Positions 42,858-52,350 are shown, counted from the first letter of the stretch. The stretch: DNA of 64,000 bases from SFLA01 sp964485815 (GCA_964485815.1 CAZAJX010000002.1:1-64000), one strand, 5' to 3'. A program made the numbers and translations. The notes: generated by a model from the letters alone, not told the origin.

Positions 42858-43325
42858 TTACAACTTTTTCTCCATTATTTGCTTTTGAGTGGTCATACCG
42901 CATTTTTGGTAAAAGCCGGTGGCGCTGCCGTCAAAATTCCAGACGTTGAGTTCAAAGGAATCACAACCCAGATCTTTTGCATAAGCGAACAGATATTCCA
43001 TAAATCCGTTTCCTGCGCCTTTTCCGCGGGTGGCGGGAAGAACATACAGATCGTCAAGATAAAATATTTTGCGGTCTTTTAAAACCGGATCGTTTTTGAT
43101 CTTGTTATAATAACAAATTGCATAGCCGAGTTTTTCTCCCTGTTCTTCCGCGACAAAGATATGTATATCTTTTTCATCCAGCATTTTTTCTATATCAAGG
43201 GCTGTATATTTTCCGCCGCAATTTTTAAATATGTCTTCCCTGCCTCTCGCGTGGAGAGAAAGGATATCTTTTAAACATTCGGCGATAAACAAGCTATCGG
43301 ATTTAAGCGCTTTTCTATATAACAT
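42858..43325 (-). CDS. GNAT-family N-acetyltransferase
   Basis: 155 residues from ATG 43325 with AGAGGT upstream; a start eight codons earlier has no site. Acetyl-CoA-binding motif A is clear: LDDLYVLPATRGKGAGNGFM, followed by ELNVWNFDGSATGFYQKCGM for motif B. The best matches in type are diamine or small-molecule acetyltransferases, but the substrate is unknown. It has its own promoter and probably reads through into the lipoprotein and small peptide genes. Confidence 0.9.
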   Translation of the reverse strand: MLYRKALKSDSLFIAECLKDILSLHARGREDIFKNCGGKYTALDIEKMLDEKDIHIFVAEEQGEKLGYAICYYNKIKNDPVLKDRKIFYLDDLYVLPATRGKGAGNGFMEYLFAYAKDLGCDSFELNVWNFDGSATGFYQKCGMTTQKQIMEKKL

Positions 43326-43349
43326 TTCACAAGACCTCTTTTCGTACAC

Positions 43350-43378
43350 ATTATAACACTTAAATTTGTTATTGACAA
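43350..43378 (-). promoter_or_regulatory. Promoter of the GNAT-lipoprotein unit
   Basis: Minus strand TTGTCA (43373-43378), 17-base spacer, TATAAT (43350-43355). Its -35 overlaps the -35 of the divergent GH2 promoter, so the two promoters must compete for polymerase. Confidence 0.75.
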
Positions 43379-43400
43379 CCCCCGAAAAAGGATATAAAAT
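43372..43400 (+). promoter_or_regulatory. Promoter of the GH2 gene
   Basis: TTGACA (43372-43377), 17-base spacer, TAAAAT (43395-43400), then AAAGGAG before the ATG at 43430. Confidence 0.78.
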
Positions 43401-43429
43401 AAAAACAACAAATAAAGGAGTAATGTTTT

Positions 43430-45118
43430 ATGGTTATTAACAAGATACCCAGAGCAGAGCATCCCAACCCTATGTGCGTAAGAGATAGCTGGCACAACCT
43501 TAACGGTGTTTGGGAATGTGCGATAGATAATGAAAAAACGCTTGATAAAAACAGCGTTTTTTCTCTTAAAATAAATGTTCCCTTTGCGCCGGAGAGCTCG
43601 CTTTCGGGAATCGGAATTACGGATTTTATAAAAAGAATATGGTACCGCCGCACGCTTAATATAAATCTTGACCACAATATGCGTTCACTTTTACATTTCG
43701 GTGCGTGTGATTACGAAACTACGGTATGGATCAACGATACACAGCTTGAAAAGCACTATGGCGGACAATCCTCCTTTACATACGATATAACCGAATATTT
43801 AAAGGAGGGAGAAAACGTTATTACTGTCTGTGCGGACGATGATACCTGCTCACCCTACCAGCCCAGCGGAAAGCAATCTATGAAGCCCGAATCCCACGGT
43901 TGTTATTATACCCGCACCACGGGTATATGGCAGACGGTATGGATGGAGTTTGTTCCCGAAAAATACCTTCATTCCTTTAAGTTTTATCCCGATGCGGCTA
44001 ACGGAAAAGTGCGCGTTGAGGTGGTAGCCGATGATGAAGTTGAGGTTAAACTTTATTGGCACGGAAGACTTTGCGGTTACGGCAAAGGAAAAGACGTTTT
44101 TGAAATCACCTTAACCGAGGTTCACTTTTGGGAGATCGGTAAAGGCGGAGTTTATTACGCTACCATAAGATGCGGTAAAGACAAGGTGCTTTCTTATTTC
44201 GGCATCCGCAGTACCGAATTCAGGGACGGAAAGTATCTGTTCAACGGCGAGAGCGTATTCCAGCGTCTTGTGCTTGACCAAGGCTTTTATCCCGACGGAA
44301 TATACACCGCCCCCACCCGCGAGGCTTTGGAAAATGATATACTGATATCCAAAAAATGCGGTTTTAACGGCGCAAGATTGCACCAAAAGGTGTTTGAGCC
44401 CTTATTCCTCTATATCTGCGATATGCAGGGATATATCGTCTGGGGAGAATATCCCAGCTGGGGCATAAGCATTGCCGACGATAAAGGAAAAGATATTCTG
44501 ATCAATGAATGGAAGCAGATCATTGACAGAGATTTTAACCATCCTTCCATTATCGGCTGGTGTCCTCTTAACGAAACTATGTATGATCCGATGAATGATC
44601 AGAACGCAGGAGAAAAGCAAGGGGACAACACAAAGGAAGTATACCATTTTACCAAGGAATATGACCCTACCCGTCCCTGCATAGACGCCAGCGGCGGAAT
44701 ACATTACGAAACCGATTGCTACGATCTTCACGATTACGAGCAGAATCCCGAGGTATATGGCGAAAGATACGATGCGTTCGCTGAAAACGCTCCTCTTTAC
44801 GACGTTTATGCCGGCAGGCAAAATTATGACGGTACGCTTCCCGTGTTTATGAGCGAATACGGCGGAACTGCTGTTAATCCTGAAGAGGGTGCATGGGGAT
44901 ACGGTAACTGTGCAGGCAGTGACGCAGAGCTTGTTGAACGCTTTTCCGCGCTTACCGACGTGCTGATGCGTAACAAGCGCATTTGCGGTCTTTGCTATAC
45001 ACAGCTTTATGACATTGAGCAGGAGCGCAACGGGCTTTATACCTATGACAGACGGCCCAAAGCCGATCCCGAATTGTTTAAAAACGCTTTAAACAAAAAG
45101 GCGGCAATAGAAGAATAA
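43430..45118 (+). CDS. Glycoside hydrolase family 2 enzyme
   Basis: 562 residues with no signal peptide, hence cytoplasmic. Domain order is a sugar-binding jelly roll (~10-170), a small Ig-like domain (~180-262) and a TIM barrel (~263-555). The acid/base Glu382 lies in WCPLNE and the nucleophile Glu476 in MSEYGG. It is shorter than LacZ (~1000) and close to beta-glucuronidase or small beta-galactosidases (~600), but lacks their C-terminal domain. GH2 covers beta-galactosidase, beta-mannosidase and beta-glucuronidase; the specificity is not certain from sequence. Monocistronic between its promoter and a bidirectional terminator. Confidence 0.92.
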   Translation: MVINKIPRAEHPNPMCVRDSWHNLNGVWECAIDNEKTLDKNSVFSLKINVPFAPESSLSGIGITDFIKRIWYRRTLNINLDHNMRSLLHFGACDYETTVWINDTQLEKHYGGQSSFTYDITEYLKEGENVITVCADDDTCSPYQPSGKQSMKPESHGCYYTRTTGIWQTVWMEFVPEKYLHSFKFYPDAANGKVRVEVVADDEVEVKLYWHGRLCGYGKGKDVFEITLTEVHFWEIGKGGVYYATIRCGKDKVLSYFGIRSTEFRDGKYLFNGESVFQRLVLDQGFYPDGIYTAPTREALENDILISKKCGFNGARLHQKVFEPLFLYICDMQGYIVWGEYPSWGISIADDKGKDILINEWKQIIDRDFNHPSIIGWCPLNETMYDPMNDQNAGEKQGDNTKEVYHFTKEYDPTRPCIDASGGIHYETDCYDLHDYEQNPEVYGERYDAFAENAPLYDVYAGRQNYDGTLPVFMSEYGGTAVNPEEGAWGYGNCAGSDAELVERFSALTDVLMRNKRICGLCYTQLYDIEQERNGLYTYDRRPKADPELFKNALNKKAAIEE

Positions 45119-45127
45119 CAAAAAGAA

Positions 45128-45159
45128 AGAGAGAAAACGCGATGTTTTCTCTCTATTTT
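45128..45159. terminator. Bidirectional terminator between GH2 and glyA
   Basis: Perfect 11-bp stem AGAGAGAAAAC / GTTTTCTCTCT with a 5-base loop, T-rich on both strands' exits. Confidence 0.9.
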
Positions 45160-45172
45160 TATTTTGAATAAA

Positions 45173-46417
45173 TTACTGCTGATTCTGTGCCATAAGGTCT
45201 TTTATAGCTTCGTCAATTCTGTGAGCAACCTTTACGAAATCTTCTGCGGTAAAGCCGCGGGTGGTTTCGGGAGCAGTACCGATACGTATACCGCTGGTTT
45301 CATAAGCGGAACGCTTTTCACCGGGAACACAGTTACGGTTAAGGATTATACCGCGTCTTTCAAGCTCGTTCTGAACAGCAAGACCGGATACGTTGTTGGG
45401 AGTAAGGTCAACGAGGAACAAATGGTTATCAGTTCCGCCGGTAACTACCTTGTAACCCATCTTGATAAACTCATCGCACATTGCTTTGCAGTTTGAAACT
45501 ACGTTTTCGATATAGGTCTTATATTCGGGCTTAAGACATTCGACAGCGCTTACAGCCTTACCTGCGATAACGTGCTGCAAAGGACCGCCCTGAGTGCCTG
45601 GGAATGCCGCGCTGTCGATCTTCTTCGCATATTCTTTCTTAGCAAAGGTAAGACCGCCGCGTGCGCCGCGAAGAGTTTTATGGGTAGTAAGAGTAACAAC
45701 GTCGCAAACACCGAAGGGTGTGGGATGCACACCTGCAACGACAAGACCTGCGATATGAGCAATATCCGCCATAAAGAATACGGGGTTGCCGGTTTCTGCG
45801 GTATATTCATCAATAATGCTTCTGATACGTGCAAAATCAATAATACGGGAATAAGAGCTTGCACCTGCAACGACCAGCTTGGGATTGTGCTGACGAAGCT
45901 TTGCGGCGATATCTTCATACATAATGAAGCCGTTTTCATCAACCTCGTAATGAACGAAGTTATAAAGCTTGCCGCTGTTGTTTACGGGAGAGCCGTGGGT
46001 AAGATGTCCGCCGTTGGCGAGGGACATACTGAGAACGGTATCACCTTTGGTAAGAAATGCGGTATATGCGGTAAAGTTTGCCTGAGAGCCGCTGTGGGGT
46101 TGTACGTTAACGTGATAAGTATCGGTTACACCGAATACCTCGAGCCACTTTTCACGGCAGAAAAGCTCCATTTCGTCTACTACGGTGCAACCGCTGTAGT
46201 AACGCTTGCCAACCATTCCCTCGGAATATTTGTTGGTAAGGCAGCTTCCGGTCGCAGCCATAACAGCCGCGCTGGTAAAGTTTTCACTGGCGATAAGACA
46301 AACGTTATCGCGCTGACGCTCAAGCTCTTTATTTATGATTGCGGCAACCTCGGGAGAGGAAGCGGCAACAGTTTCGGTTACGCTTGAAAGATAATTAAGA
46401 TCGGTTTTGCTATACAT
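45173..46417 (-). CDS. glyA: Serine hydroxymethyltransferase
   Basis: 414 residues. A PLP enzyme that interconverts serine and glycine while charging tetrahydrofolate with a one-carbon unit. The PLP lysine is Lys247 in TTHKTLRGARGG; NVQPHSGSQAN, MADIAHIAGLV and GGTDNHLFLVDL are conserved. GGAGG precedes the ATG. It follows guaB by 26 bases on the same strand, so an operon linking purine and one-carbon metabolism is likely; 10-formyl-THF feeds purine synthesis. Confidence 0.96.
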   Translation of the reverse strand: MYSKTDLNYLSSVTETVAASSPEVAAIINKELERQRDNVCLIASENFTSAAVMAATGSCLTNKYSEGMVGKRYYSGCTVVDEMELFCREKWLEVFGVTDTYHVNVQPHSGSQANFTAYTAFLTKGDTVLSMSLANGGHLTHGSPVNNSGKLYNFVHYEVDENGFIMYEDIAAKLRQHNPKLVVAGASSYSRIIDFARIRSIIDEYTAETGNPVFFMADIAHIAGLVVAGVHPTPFGVCDVVTLTTHKTLRGARGGLTFAKKEYAKKIDSAAFPGTQGGPLQHVIAGKAVSAVECLKPEYKTYIENVVSNCKAMCDEFIKMGYKVVTGGTDNHLFLVDLTPNNVSGLAVQNELERRGIILNRNCVPGEKRSAYETSGIRIGTAPETTRGFTAEDFVKVAHRIDEAIKDLMAQNQQ

Positions 46418-46443
46418 TTTAACCTCCGTGGGAAAAGAGAAAC

Positions 46444-47922
46444 TTAGTTACTGTCGGGAGAAACGCTGTAGTTGGGCGCTTCTTTGGTTATATAAATATC
46501 GTGAGGATGAGATTCCTTAAGACCTGCGCCGGTAATTCTTACGAAGCGTGTCTTTGTCTTAAGCTCTTCAATAGTTGCGGTACCGCAATATCCCATACCG
46601 GAACGAAGACCGCCCATAAGCTGGAATACGGTGTCTGCAAGATAGCCCTTGTAAGCAACACGACCCTCAACGCCTTCGGGTACAAGCTTTTTATTGTTTG
46701 CCTGGAAGTATCTGTCCTTACTGCCGTTGTTCATAGCGGAGAGAGAGCCCATACCACGGTAGGTCTTGAACTGTCTGCCCTGATAAATTTCGGTTTCGCC
46801 CGGAGCTTCATCACAGCCTGCAACGAGAGAGCCGACCATAATAACGTTTGCACCTGCCGCAATACCTTTAACGATATCGCCGGAATACTTCACGCCGCCG
46901 TCACCGATAATGGGAACGCCGTACTTGGATGCAACCTGATAACAATCGTAAATAGCGGAAACCTGAGGAACACCGATACCGGAAACAACACGGGTGGTAC
47001 AGATAGAACCGGGGCCGATACCTACCTTTACGCAGTCTGCGCCCGCTTTGATAAGAGCTTCTGTAGCCTCACCTGTAGCAACGTTACCTGCGATAAGCTG
47101 ACACTCGGGGAACGCTTCCTTAACCTTACGGCAAGCTTCTATAATACCTCTGGAATGGCCGTGAGCGGAATCAAGAACAAGTACGTCTGCACCAACTTCA
47201 AGGAGGGCTTTAGCACGCTCAAGAACATCCTTGGTTGCGCCGATTGCGGCTGCACAGATAAGTCTGCCCTGAGCATCTTTTGCCGCATTGGGATATTTCA
47301 GTGCTTTTTCAATATCTTTAATAGTGATGAGTCCCTTAAGGTTACCCTCATCATCTACGAGAGGAAGCTTTTCTATTTTGTTTCTGCGAAGGATCTCCTG
47401 TGCTTCTGCAAGAGAAGTTCCCTCTTTTGCGGTAACAAGGTTGTCCTTTGTCATAACCTCTTCGATACGGATATCGAAGTTATCAAGAAAGCGTATATCA
47501 CGGTTGGTAAGAATACCGATAAGCTTGCCGTTTTCACAAATTGGAACACCGGAGATACGATATTTGCCCATAAGCGCATTTGCATCATAAACATAGTGAT
47601 CCTTGGAAAGATAGAAAGGCTCGTTTATAACGCCGTTTTCACTTCTCTTTACGCGGTCGACCATATCAGCCTGCTGCTGAATGCTCATATTCTTATGGAT
47701 AACACCGATACCGCCTTCACGAGCGATAGCGATCGCCATACGAGTTTCGGTTACGGTATCCATTGCCGCCGTCATAAGAGGAATGTTAAGCGTAATTTTT
47801 TTGGTGAGCTGTGTTTTGATATCTACGTCCGCGGGAAGCACGTTGCTTTCTGCAGGGATAAGCAAAACATCATCGTAAGTAAGACCCGATTTAGCAAACT
47901 TTTCACTGTATTCGTTTCCCAT
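46444..47922 (-). CDS. guaB: IMP dehydrogenase
   Basis: 492 residues. It oxidises IMP to XMP with NAD+, the first step towards GMP. The catalytic Cys308 lies in GPGSICTTR, two CBS domains insert at about 95-210, and the flap segment YRGMGS is present. AAAGGAG precedes the ATG. With purA on the other side of the window this gives both branches from IMP. First gene of the guaB-glyA operon. Confidence 0.97.
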   Translation of the reverse strand: MGNEYSEKFAKSGLTYDDVLLIPAESNVLPADVDIKTQLTKKITLNIPLMTAAMDTVTETRMAIAIAREGGIGVIHKNMSIQQQADMVDRVKRSENGVINEPFYLSKDHYVYDANALMGKYRISGVPICENGKLIGILTNRDIRFLDNFDIRIEEVMTKDNLVTAKEGTSLAEAQEILRRNKIEKLPLVDDEGNLKGLITIKDIEKALKYPNAAKDAQGRLICAAAIGATKDVLERAKALLEVGADVLVLDSAHGHSRGIIEACRKVKEAFPECQLIAGNVATGEATEALIKAGADCVKVGIGPGSICTTRVVSGIGVPQVSAIYDCYQVASKYGVPIIGDGGVKYSGDIVKGIAAGANVIMVGSLVAGCDEAPGETEIYQGRQFKTYRGMGSLSAMNNGSKDRYFQANNKKLVPEGVEGRVAYKGYLADTVFQLMGGLRSGMGYCGTATIEELKTKTRFVRITGAGLKESHPHDIYITKEAPNYSVSPDSN

Positions 47923-48016
47923 AATGTTAGCTCCTTTATATTTAAAAATTTAATTAAAAACTACGTTGAAAATCTACCGAATTAAACAAAAATCGATAAA
48001 TGCTTGTATTTGATAT

Positions 48017-48046
48017 ATAATAACATAAGAGGATACTTCAAGTCAA
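48017..48046 (-). promoter_or_regulatory. Promoter of guaB-glyA
   Basis: Minus strand TTGACT (48041-48046), 18-base spacer, TATTAT (48017-48022). About 90 bases of leader, AT-rich with no clear structure. Confidence 0.6.
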
Positions 48047-48075
48047 TGAAAAAATTACACAAATAAGGAGAAAAA

Positions 48076-48882
48076 ATGAATGGTTTTATAAGACGAATAA
48101 ACCATTTTGTGTCCCGCGTGGGAAAACACAACTTGTCTGCCTATGCGGCACAAACTGCGTTTTTCGTACTGCTTGCGTTTTTCCCCTTCAGTATGCTCGT
48201 ACTGGAAGCACTTAAATATCTCCCATTTTCCAAAGAAGAGTTTTTATCTTTAATACTCACGATAACACCGTCATCTTTGGGAGATACGGTAGAAAATATT
48301 ATAAACGAGCTTTATGCAAGACAAAACAGGCTTATTCCTATTACTGCTATTGCGGCTTTGTGGTCTTCGTCAAAAGGGATTTATTCGCTTATGCGCGGAT
48401 TAAACGAGGTTTACGGCTGTACCGAAAAAAGAAGCTATATTAAAAGACGGTGTTATGCGGTTTTTTATACGATAGTATTTATTACTGCACTCGTGTTCAC
48501 GATCGGTCTTATGCTGTTGGGAGAATGGTTTATTGAAGAAATCGTTGTTAAATTTGGTTTTAAGGCGTTGCTTATCGGAGTGAAAATGATAACCCAGGCT
48601 GCCGTGCTTTCCGTTTTGTTTTCGGTTATCTATTACTACTTCCCTGCTGAAAAAGTTTCACTCGCTTCCCACCTGCCCGGTGCTGTACTGTCTGCCTGCG
48701 GATGGGTAATCTTTACCGAGCTTTATTCCATATACGTTTCGATTTCGAATACAGATATTTACGGCTCGTTAAGCGCAGTGATGCTGACAATGCTGTGGTT
48801 GTATATCTGTATGTATATAATACTTTTGGGCGGAGAAATCAACGTGACTCTCGAAAGAATCCGCCGTGAGGATAAAACTTGA
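48076..48882 (+). CDS. YihY/virulence factor BrkB family membrane protein
   Basis: 268 residues with about six membrane helices. Conserved family parts are the early LSAYAAQTAFFVLLAFFP, SKGIYSLMRGLNEVYG, and the C-terminal YGSLSAVMLTMLWLYICMYIILLGGEIN. Earlier called ribonuclease BN by mistake; the function is unestablished and transport is suspected. AAGGAG precedes the ATG. The -35 of the next gene's promoter overlaps its stop codon. Confidence 0.93.
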   Translation: MNGFIRRINHFVSRVGKHNLSAYAAQTAFFVLLAFFPFSMLVLEALKYLPFSKEEFLSLILTITPSSLGDTVENIINELYARQNRLIPITAIAALWSSSKGIYSLMRGLNEVYGCTEKRSYIKRRCYAVFYTIVFITALVFTIGLMLLGEWFIEEIVVKFGFKALLIGVKMITQAAVLSVLFSVIYYYFPAEKVSLASHLPGAVLSACGWVIFTELYSIYVSISNTDIYGSLSAVMLTMLWLYICMYIILLGGEINVTLERIRREDKT

Positions 48883-48906
48883 CAATATCGGCAGTTATGT
48901 TATAAT
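48879..48906 (+). promoter_or_regulatory. Promoter of the GH10-like gene
   Basis: TTGACA (48879-48884) overlapping the YihY-family stop, 16-base spacer, TATAAT (48901-48906). Confidence 0.78.
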
Positions 48907-48926
48907 CGAAGCAAACGGAGGTCATT

Positions 48927-51329
48927 ATGAAAAAAACACTGATTTTCTTTTTAGCTATAACTATAATTTTAACGGGACTAAACACCGTTACACTTGCCGA
49001 TAACGGCGGAACCGAAATCAAATTCAATGAATACAACGCGTTGCTTTCTTCTACCGGAATAGCCGTATTCGATTCAGCCTACGGAGCGAAAAACACGGGA
49101 ACAGACGAAAATTATTATGAAGTTATCGTTGCTGACGGCGCGGTTACGTCTGTTGGCTGTAACGACAGTGAAATTCCCGAAAACGGCTTCGTTATAGCCG
49201 CAAAAGGCGAAAGATACAAAAACAAGCTCGCTGAAATTATTACCGGTGATTATTGTATTGTTGATCATGCAGCATCCGTAATTCTGATTATCGGAGAAAA
49301 TTATGATCCCTTCTATGAAAAGACAGTTTCTTTCGATAAATATAATTCTATCCGTACCGCAAATACTATTGTGATATATAACAAGGGTGAAACCACCGAA
49401 ACCAATATCTGGGGTAACGAAGTATGCGTTGATAAAAACGGATACGTTATCTCTATCGGCGGTAATGACAACAAAATTCCCGAGGGTGGATTTGTTATCA
49501 GCGCAGTAGGTGCCGACCGTATCGCAGAGCTTAACGATGCGGCTGAAATAGGATTACAAGTGAAGATAGATGACGGCAAGAAGACGATCACCTTTGCATA
49601 CAATCCCGAAAGTGTAAAAGCCGCAGTAAAGATAAAATTGGATGACGCTGTACTGCAGCTTGAAGCCGCTGACCGAGAGTACCGTCTTATTGATTACAAA
49701 GCCGCGGAAGAGCGTATCGAAGCATTAAAAAAGTACTATAACGACGTTTGTGCGAGCGTTGAAAATAACGAAACCGCAAAAGCTATTGTATCCGCAAACA
49801 ATTTTGATAAATATTATGATACGTTGTATCTTTTGTTAGAAGAATCACCTGCGGTTGAAGGTAGAGCGCTGTGGCTCCGTCCTTCAGGACTCACCGATGC
49901 TGCGGCAGTCGCCGCGCGGGTTGCCGAGATAAAGGCTATGGGCTTTAATATAATTTGTCTTGAGCTGTTCTATGACAGCACCTTCATATGCCCCATGCCC
50001 GAGGACGGATATTTTATACAAAATCCCTCGCTTAAAGGATTCGATCTTTTGCAGGCGTTCATTGACGAATGTGCAAAGCAAGGCATGGAGCTTCAGGGAT
50101 GGCTTCCCGTTTACCGTGTCAGTTATGGCACAAGCACTTATTACGAGCAAAGTCTTGCCGTCCAAAAGCCCGAATGGCTGTGTATGAACAAAAAAGGTGA
50201 AAATTTTGTATACAACGAATACGGAAACGGATATTTTATAGATCCTGCCAACCAAGAAGCAACCGATTATTTGTTGTCCGTGTACGAACATCTACTTAAA
50301 ACATACCGCCTTGACGGCTTGCAACTGGATTATATACGCTATCCTATCGCCACGGGAGAGGATTTCGGCTATACCGAAACTGCAAGAAACGAATTCAAAA
50401 AGCAATACGGTACAGACCCTGTTGACATTCCCGTTGGCGGAAAGTTGTGGACAGAATGGGTTGAATACCGAAACGGACACGTTACGACCCTCGTGAAAAA
50501 GATAGTCGCAACAGTAAACGATCTTTCTCCTATGACCACCGTTTCCTGCGACGTTGCTCCCAATCTTACCGACAGCGCAACCTCCCATCTGCAAAACGCA
50601 AAGCTTTGGATGAACGAGGGCTTGATAAACATTGCATATCCGATGGCGTACGGCACAAACGTTGTTGAGATGTACGCAGGTTATACTGTCGAAGCCTGTG
50701 GGGATAAAGTGTTTGCTTATATAGGTGTAGGCGATTACGGGGCGGACATTTTTATCGAACAAATCCGTCAAAGCAGAAAAGCGGGAGCCGACGGTTTTGC
50801 ATTTTTCGCATATTCTCAATACGTTTCCGGCAACTACGGAAGCAAGATCGCTTCGACGATTTTGAATAAATCCGCACTTTCTCCCACATACAACTGCAAA
50901 GCCGCCGCGGCAGCGCAGTTGAACACCGTTATTTCAAGACTTGAGTTAATGAAGGACGTTGTTGACGCCACGGAATTAAAAGCTTATACAGATAAAATCA
51001 GCGGGCTTCTTACCGCGCTTGAAAGTGAAAAGCTTTCCGAAAACGCCGATGAGATCATCGCGCTCTGCGATAACTTCCCCGAGCCTTCCGATATAACCGC
51101 CGCCTCGGTGCTTGAGAGCGATCTTAAAACGCTGAAAAAGATCGTTTTAAATAACAAAGACGATTACCGCACCTTTACGGTTAACAATGAAAACTCCGTA
51201 ACAGACAGCGATAACGCTGCAGTAAGCGGTTTCCCCGCGTGGGGCTATGCAGTTTACGGGGTGATCGCGCTTGCAATTATCGGCGCAGTTATTGTTATTG
51301 CAGACAGGAAAAAGAAAAACACCAAATAA
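48927..51329 (+). CDS. Surface GHL10/DUF187-type glycoside hydrolase-like protein
   Basis: 800 residues. A signal peptide (~1-25) is followed by two tandem repeats of ~90 residues (about 30-118 and 130-218), each starting F-x-x-Y-N-x and containing N-x-x-IP-x-x-GFVI-x-A. A helical stretch (~230-300) leads into the GHL10 barrel (~309-650; EGRALWLRPSG, GLQLDYIRYP, NIAYPMAYG). A C-terminal membrane helix (~768-790, AVYGVIALAIIGAVIVI) ends in RKKKNTK, so the enzyme is displayed at the surface. The family is thought to act on peptidoglycan or other glycans; the substrate is unknown. Own promoter and terminator. Confidence 0.88.
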   Translation: MKKTLIFFLAITIILTGLNTVTLADNGGTEIKFNEYNALLSSTGIAVFDSAYGAKNTGTDENYYEVIVADGAVTSVGCNDSEIPENGFVIAAKGERYKNKLAEIITGDYCIVDHAASVILIIGENYDPFYEKTVSFDKYNSIRTANTIVIYNKGETTETNIWGNEVCVDKNGYVISIGGNDNKIPEGGFVISAVGADRIAELNDAAEIGLQVKIDDGKKTITFAYNPESVKAAVKIKLDDAVLQLEAADREYRLIDYKAAEERIEALKKYYNDVCASVENNETAKAIVSANNFDKYYDTLYLLLEESPAVEGRALWLRPSGLTDAAAVAARVAEIKAMGFNIICLELFYDSTFICPMPEDGYFIQNPSLKGFDLLQAFIDECAKQGMELQGWLPVYRVSYGTSTYYEQSLAVQKPEWLCMNKKGENFVYNEYGNGYFIDPANQEATDYLLSVYEHLLKTYRLDGLQLDYIRYPIATGEDFGYTETARNEFKKQYGTDPVDIPVGGKLWTEWVEYRNGHVTTLVKKIVATVNDLSPMTTVSCDVAPNLTDSATSHLQNAKLWMNEGLINIAYPMAYGTNVVEMYAGYTVEACGDKVFAYIGVGDYGADIFIEQIRQSRKAGADGFAFFAYSQYVSGNYGSKIASTILNKSALSPTYNCKAAAAAQLNTVISRLELMKDVVDATELKAYTDKISGLLTALESEKLSENADEIIALCDNFPEPSDITAASVLESDLKTLKKIVLNNKDDYRTFTVNNENSVTDSDNAAVSGFPAWGYAVYGVIALAIIGAVIVIADRKKKNTK

Positions 51330-51344
51330 TATTTAACTTCACCA

Positions 51345-51373
51345 AAAAAGAGTGGATTTTTCCACTCTTTTTT
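51345..51373. terminator. Bidirectional terminator after the GH10-like gene
   Basis: Stem AAAAAGAGTGGA / TCCACTCTTTTT with loop TTTT, followed by more T; on the minus strand it serves the small gene ending at 51388. Confidence 0.88.
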
Positions 51374-51387
51374 TCAATATTATATTC

Positions 51388-51582
51388 TTATTTTAAAAAA
51401 ATTTTAATTCCTTTAAGGCGCATAAAGTGGTTGGATAACCGTATTTCTTTACCGCCTGCATCAAAAAGATTGGTATATCCGTAGGTTTCAACGTATTTTG
51501 CTTCGGTTTCGGTGCCGTCCGACCAACGGATGATCACGGTTTCGCCCCCATCAAGAACAAGAGGACCGACAAGTCTGCTCAT
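51388..51582 (-). CDS. Small uncharacterised protein
   Basis: 64 residues from ATG 51582 with a GGGAAGTG-like site; an in-frame GTG at 51594 overlaps that site. The sequence is beta-strand-like (GPLVLDGGETVIIRWSDGTE, then GKEIRLSNHFMRL) with no signal peptide or membrane helix. No family is recognised. It is divergent from the sortase gene and convergent with the GH10-like gene. Reasonable codon use and placement between bidirectional terminator and promoter region support it as real. Confidence 0.6.
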   Translation of the reverse strand: MSRLVGPLVLDGGETVIIRWSDGTETEAKYVETYGYTNLFDAGGKEIRLSNHFMRLKGIKIFLK

Positions 51583-51633
51583 ATTGAGTATCACTTCCCT
51601 TTTTCCGGAGATAATATATCCGGGTGATTATAA

Positions 51634-52350
51634 TTGAAAAAATATACTTTGATAAGTTTAATCGGCTTTACCGCAGCCGCAATCTGTTTTACAACAACTG
51701 CCGTGGTCAACAAGCGGGACGGCGCAAAAGGAGAAGAATATCGATATACGGTGAATATCAACAACGCATCCGGTAAAAGCTACGATATCTACGGCGGAAT
51801 GATGGAAAATCTGGCGAGTAAATATTCCGATATATGCGGTTGGATAAACGTTGAAAAAACGAAGATAAGTTATCCTTTGCTGTTAACTACCGATAATGAA
51901 TATTACGTCAGAAAAGCTTATGACGGCTCCTATGATAAAAACGGTTCGATAATCGTTGATTACCGCCTGAAAAGCGATCTTACCGAAAACAGAAATATAA
52001 TTCTGTACGGCCATAATATGGCATCGGGAAATATGTTTGCATACCTTGCAAACCCCGAAAGGTTTATAAATGCGGAGATAGAAATATATTCAAACGGTAA
52101 ACTGGCAATATACAAGCCCTATTCCGCATATATCGAAGGCGGAAACGAATTTATAAAAACCGTTTTTCACAGCGAGGACGAGCTGAACAGCTACGTTGAA
52201 ACGGGAAAAAGCAAATCAATGATCGATTTCGGCGTTACACCCGGAGAATCGCCTTATCTGCTTACGATGATAACCTGCGAAAGCAATTTCGGGCTGGGAG
52301 ATAAGAGAATAGTTATTCATGCGGTACTAACCGAGATGATTTCTCCTTGA
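51634..52350 (+). CDS. srtB: Class B sortase
   Basis: 238 residues from TTG 51634; GGGTGA at 51622-51627 is at the right distance and no ATG fits. An N-terminal membrane helix (~5-25) is followed by the sortase barrel with catalytic His127 (YGHNM), Cys215 (TMITCES) and Arg225 (DKRIVIHA). CGWINVEKTKISYPLL is the class B start region. It would cleave an NPxTG-like motif and attach proteins to the wall; no such substrate is in the window, where surface proteins instead carry membrane helices or lipid anchors. The 3' end overlaps the acyltransferase gene by 38 bases, tail to tail. Confidence 0.93.
   Translation: MKKYTLISLIGFTAAAICFTTTAVVNKRDGAKGEEYRYTVNINNASGKSYDIYGGMMENLASKYSDICGWINVEKTKISYPLLLTTDNEYYVRKAYDGSYDKNGSIIVDYRLKSDLTENRNIILYGHNMASGNMFAYLANPERFINAEIEIYSNGKLAIYKPYSAYIEGGNEFIKTVFHSEDELNSYVETGKSKSMIDFGVTPGESPYLLTMITCESNFGLGDKRIVIHAVLTEMISP

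Noticed and set aside
46501..47985. 494-codon open frame opposite guaB
   Set aside because: guaB is a perfect IMP dehydrogenase on the other strand; the opposite frame has no motif and no start site.
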